Source: Linderina pennispora
Taxonomy: Eukaryota; Kickxellomycota; Kickxellomycetes; Kickxellales; Kickxellaceae
Length of the DNA: 20,339 nucleotides
NCBI RefSeq assembly: GCF_002104995.1
Contig: NW_024468433.1
Location: forward strand, 1 to 20,339
Direction: 5' to 3'
Shown in pieces: positions 17,583 to 20,339 of the stretch (the stretch's first letter is position 1; each line of letters opens with the position of its first letter). The notes below the pieces were generated by a model. The model searched no databases and was not told the origin of the DNA. It saw nothing but the letters and a program-made list of their open reading frames with translations. The translations under genes were made by a program, and so were the position numbers.

Positions 17583-18464
17583 CTACTTGAGCGAGCTGAA
17601 TGGCATTGGCAGCATAATTCTCGAGCTCATCTCTTGGATCAGCGGCACCGTGTTGAGCACCGTCTCGGGCCAGCCGTTCTCGCTCCACGCGTCCTCGCGC
17701 ACCTGCTTGCGCACCTGCAGATCCGGATACTGCCACAGGTGGTGCACCTGGTTCAGCACGCCCAGCTGCGAGAACCACGCCCCCCATCGGCTCCTCGTGG
17801 TGCCGCCGGCATTCGACGCCCACGCGCCAGTTCTGCTCCCACTCCAGCAGCGTGCCGGGCTTCAGCGTGTAGCTGCGCAGTTCATACACCCCGCCCTTCT
17901 CAACCGGCGGGTGGGTCGGCCAGAACTGGAACTCCAGCATCACCTGCGACCGCCTCTTCACCAGCAGCTGCGCCAGCTGCCTCTGCAATTCCCGTACGTC
18001 TCGTCGGTCTTTAGGTTCTTGTACGCCTGCGTCAGCGCCGGATACCCCTGGTACTCCCAGATATGCACCGCCGTGTCCAGCTCGCCAATGTCTGTCATCC
18101 AGCTCCCCACCAGCTTCACCTGCGGCGACATGTCCTGGACCATGCGCGGATACAGCCTGCCTACTATCTCCTGGTATTCGTGCAAGCAGCCCGGCTTCAC
18201 ATGGTGCACTGCCATTTCGTGCACGTACTTGCCGCGCGCCAGAACCTTCGACAAAGTCGCCTGCGTCTCCTGCCGCACCTGCTCGGACCCGTACAGGACG
18301 CTGCGTACCATCCGCGACGCCTTTTGCGGCAAAGAGCTGGTGGGATTCTCCCCCGGCTTGTTGTCCCGCGCCTTGAAGCTGCTGAAGAACGTGCGCAGCT
18401 GCGGCGCGCCTAGTGCAGGGGCCCGGCGTGCGCCCAGCCTTAGTGTCTTTGATGATGCAAGCAT
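17583..18464 (-). CDS. NIPSNAP family mitochondrial protein, frame broken by two indels
   Basis: NIPSNAP proteins are mitochondrial matrix/membrane proteins linked to mitophagy signalling in animals, with two dimeric alpha/beta-barrel-like domains. The N-terminus (MLASSKTLRLGARRAP, then RTFFSSFKARD) is Arg/Ser/Ala-rich, as in mitochondrial presequences. Family blocks are KYVHEMAVHHVKPG, HIWEYQGYPALTQAYKNL, LLVKRRSQVMLEFQFWP, GVYELRSYTLKPGTLLEWEQNW, FSQLGVLNQVHHLWQYPDL and TVPLIQEMSSRIMLP, ending in FSSLK. They lie in two frames. One base seems missing at about 17991-17997, and one extra base lies in a six-C run (six G on the sense strand) at 17780-17785. The first and last parts share a frame, the middle 200 bp is shifted, and no plausible intron explains it. 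With both corrected the protein is 293 aa, normal for the family. It is either an assembly error or a recent pseudogene. Confidence 0.88.
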
Positions 18465-18696
18465 AACTGATACAAGTAGGTTGGAAATAGAAAAATATTC
18501 GTTGGTGGTGTGTGAGGAACCACGCTTGCCTGCCCCTCCAGGACGTGCTGCTATATAGCAAAACTGCTACTTGCCCGCATGACCCCCTCCCCCAGTCCTG
18601 CGGCAGCCTGCGAGGCGCAATTTTCTTTTTTCTCACAAAGTGACTGCTGGAATATATTCAGGCAAAAAAGACGTCACATGGACCAGGGGAAGCAGA
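18465..18696 (-). promoter_or_regulatory. NIPSNAP promoter region
   Basis: 232 bp between the NIPSNAP start and the SET gene stop. It contains GACGTCA (18670-18676), a 7/8 match to the cAMP-response-element palindrome, 206 bp upstream of the start. No gene is seen. Confidence 0.35.
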
Positions 18697-19971
18697 TCAA
18701 TTTCCCGCCGCGACACCGCCAATCTCCGCCCAGATCACACGCAAACAGACCAGCAGGAAACTGTCCTCTGCCTGGAGATCGCGCATCACGTGGCCCGCCC
18801 GTTCCTGCACGCTCTGGCACGCGCCCTCGACCCACAGCTCCGCCGCCCTTTCGTCCAGCTCCAGCTCGCCGCGGCGCCACCGCTCCCACCGCGCCAGCAC
18901 CCGCCTTACCGCCGCCCCCTCCTCCACCAGCGGCAGCAGCAAATGCAGGGCCGCCAGGAGCCGGAACGACGGCTCGTTGTCAAACGTGTAGTCGCCAAAC
19001 AGCCCATACCCCTTCAGCACCTCAACCATGCGGTCAAAGTCCTCCGGTTTGACCGCCGACTGCTTGCGTCTCTGGACTACCAGCTTGCATTCGCTGATCC
19101 AGTCCATGACCTGGCTGTCGAGCTCGAGGAACCGGAACGGATTGTGCTCAAGCACGAATCCATACTCAACCAGCATGTGCCGGTTATCGTGCGGCCCGTA
19201 GGAAATAAACACCTCCTGGCCCTTCCTGTAACCCACCAGGGAGCGAATCGCAAACACCCGCCGGTGCTCATCGTACCGCACCGTTACCTGCGCGGTTTCG
19301 CTGTGGTTCAGAAAATCCAGGAACGGCGCCAGCGCCAGCCGGTCCTTGTGCTTTCTGCCCAGGTTAATCGACCGCGTGCTTACTGCCAGCCACGCCCACA
19401 CGAATCTACGCCAGTCTGTCAGATTATCCGCCGCTACCAATTTCGCGCACCGCCAGTCCTCCACCAGCCGCTGGTGCTGGTCGGCAATTTTCGCCTGCAC
19501 AGACCGCGGCAGAACGTGCCACAATCCGGTCTGCGCCAGTTTTCCGGGCAACGCACCCGACAGCTGGAACAGTGGCACTGAGTCAAAGTCCTGCGGCAGT
19601 GTTGAGATGTACGCGTGCCAGGGCGACCGCTCGCCAAGGCTGTATTGCTGGTATACCCAGAGCGTCAGCGCCTGCTGCTCGCTCAGATGCCCGGCGTGCT
19701 GCACCTTGGACGCCGTCATCAGCAGGCGCTCGGGGATCTCCACGATGTCCTCCCCTATGGCTATGTCGCGCGTAGCCATCATGCCGCGGAATGTCTTGGG
19801 GAAATACGCTAATGTCAATTTGTGCTTGCGTAGCCCGTGCTGTTTGCTCCAGCCCTGCAGTGCCAGCCATTCGGCCGTCTGACAGGGCGTGCCCTGGCTG
19901 CATGCTCGCTCGGAATCTGGTCCTGCCTGCCGCCGCCGCCTATGTCTCGCTGTACCCCATCCTAGATACAT
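18697..19971 (-). CDS. SET-domain protein lysine methyltransferase, SETD4/Rkm-like
   Basis: A 424 aa intronless frame from the ATG at 19971, close to SETD4 (about 440 aa). Such enzymes use S-adenosylmethionine to methylate lysines on non-histone or ribosomal proteins, or histones. WLALQGWSKQHG and LTLAYFPKTFRGMMATRDIAIGEDIVEIP (about 35-80) form the start of the SET fold. A long insert (about 90-200) is typical of the SETD4/RuBisCO-LSMT-like group. SINLGRKHKDRLALAPFLDFLNHS (201-224) carries the NH motif that binds the cofactor. GQEVFISYGPHDNRHMLVEYGFVL (251-274) carries the catalytic tyrosine region. Residues about 280-424 match the helical substrate-binding tail. The frame stays open upstream to 20217, but that part overlaps METTL5 and lacks family similarity. 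The target is unknown. It is divergent from METTL5. Confidence 0.88.
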   Translation of the reverse strand: MYLGWGTARHRRRRQAGPDSERACSQGTPCQTAEWLALQGWSKQHGLRKHKLTLAYFPKTFRGMMATRDIAIGEDIVEIPERLLMTASKVQHAGHLSEQQALTLWVYQQYSLGERSPWHAYISTLPQDFDSVPLFQLSGALPGKLAQTGLWHVLPRSVQAKIADQHQRLVEDWRCAKLVAADNLTDWRRFVWAWLAVSTRSINLGRKHKDRLALAPFLDFLNHSETAQVTVRYDEHRRVFAIRSLVGYRKGQEVFISYGPHDNRHMLVEYGFVLEHNPFRFLELDSQVMDWISECKLVVQRRKQSAVKPEDFDRMVEVLKGYGLFGDYTFDNEPSFRLLAALHLLLPLVEEGAAVRRVLARWERWRRGELELDERAAELWVEGACQSVQERAGHVMRDLQAEDSFLLVCLRVIWAEIGGVAAGN

Positions 19972-20124
19972 ATAAAAAACCTTTCGAAAACAGGTTCCAA
20001 AATGGACGTAATTTTCCCTTTCGGTCCCATAGAGACCGGCGAGGTACTCTATTATACGTTCCGCGCTCTTTCCGCCCACCACAAAAATGCCCCCTCCCCT
20101 CCCTTCCCGCTCACTTTCTGCACC
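19972..20124. promoter_or_regulatory. Bidirectional promoter, SET gene / METTL5
   Basis: Only 153 bp separate the two starts. The METTL5 side is C/T-rich (20090-20120) and the SET side has an A/T-rich TTTTTTATATG directly at the ATG. A shared promoter is inferred. Confidence 0.45.
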
Positions 20125-20339
20125 ATGAAGCTCAAGCAGCTCGAAGGCTATCTTTCCGATGTCGAGGCGTTCCGCAACCCCAAGGTGCAGCTCGAGCAGT
20201 ACCCAACCACCGCCCACCTGGCCGCACGCATCCTCTACACTGCCGAGTCCTCCTTTGGCGATATCTCCGACAAATCCGTAGTCGATCTGGCTGCGGGCTG
20301 CGGCATGCTCTCCGTAGCCTCAGCCATCATGGGCGCCAC
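20125..20339 (+). CDS. METTL5: METTL5-type 18S rRNA adenine N6-methyltransferase, 5' part
   Basis: The first 71 codons of a SAM-dependent methyltransferase; the gene runs off the window. In animals METTL5, stabilised by TRMT112, makes the m6A at position 1832 of 18S rRNA. Here MKLKQLEGYLSDVEAF, then NPKVQLEQYPTTAHLAARIL match the family start (LEQYPT is diagnostic). VVDLAAGCGMLSVASAIMGA at about 51-70 is the SAM-binding motif I, where the family usually has DLGCGCG, so the first glycine is Ala here. The catalytic NPPF motif lies beyond the window. The start context (CACCATGA) is good and the CT-rich leader precedes it. Confidence 0.9.
   Translation, partial: MKLKQLEGYLSDVEAFRNPKVQLEQYPTTAHLAARILYTAESSFGDISDKSVVDLAAGCGMLSVASAIMGA

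Noticed and set aside
18640-19581. 313-codon + strand frame
   Set aside because: Antisense shadow of the SET gene; Arg/Pro/His-rich with no domain.

Overview
This window looks like nuclear DNA of a fungus. The markers are a bifunctional tryptophan synthase with alpha and beta domains in one chain, a chitin synthase export chaperone of the Chs7 family, an FG nucleoporin and a fungal-type Sec16. GT-AG introns are few and mostly short, genes are packed tightly, and codons are GC-rich. An early-diverging lineage such as Kickxellomycotina is my guess, not something the sequence proves.

Layout. 1-1750 is AT-rich, gene-poor DNA holding decayed fragments that resemble a Fanzor (eukaryotic TnpB-like) nuclease: helical N-terminal part, a PLRTS/WIPGHVRLD block split by a frameshift, and a C-terminal zinc-ribbon remnant with an RD..A..N motif. 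2134-3529 (-) is a four-exon CHS7 gene. 3530-4526 is a ~1 kb gap with a long pyrimidine-rich tract (on the CHS7 sense strand) and small palindromes. 4527-6632 (-) is TRP5. 6928-7614 (-) and 7915-8604 (-) are tandem HAD phosphatase paralogs sharing a perfectly identical 100 bp block. 8890-9672 (+) is a Bax-inhibitor/TMBIM membrane protein, convergent with 9771-11279 (-), a Nup54/Nup57-type nucleoporin. 11726-17548 (+) is SEC16, a 1940-residue COPII scaffold with two families of internal repeats. 17583-18464 (-) is a NIPSNAP mitochondrial protein whose frame is broken by two compensating single-base indels. 18697-19971 (-) is a SETD4-like SET-domain methyltransferase. 20125 to the end (+) is the 5' part of a METTL5-type 18S rRNA m6A methyltransferase.

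Genes are arranged in divergent pairs with short shared promoters (phosphatase B/BXI1, NUP57/SEC16, SET/METTL5) and convergent pairs with short shared 3' regions (BXI1/NUP57, SEC16/NIPSNAP). They are housekeeping genes with no obvious common pathway, although several serve the secretory and membrane system (CHS7, BXI1, SEC16). A TGAGTCA site before TRP5 suggests general amino-acid control. I see no dedicated multi-gene novel system. The most notable items are the Fanzor-like remnant, the gene-conversion block, the Sec16 repeat architecture and the NIPSNAP frameshifts.
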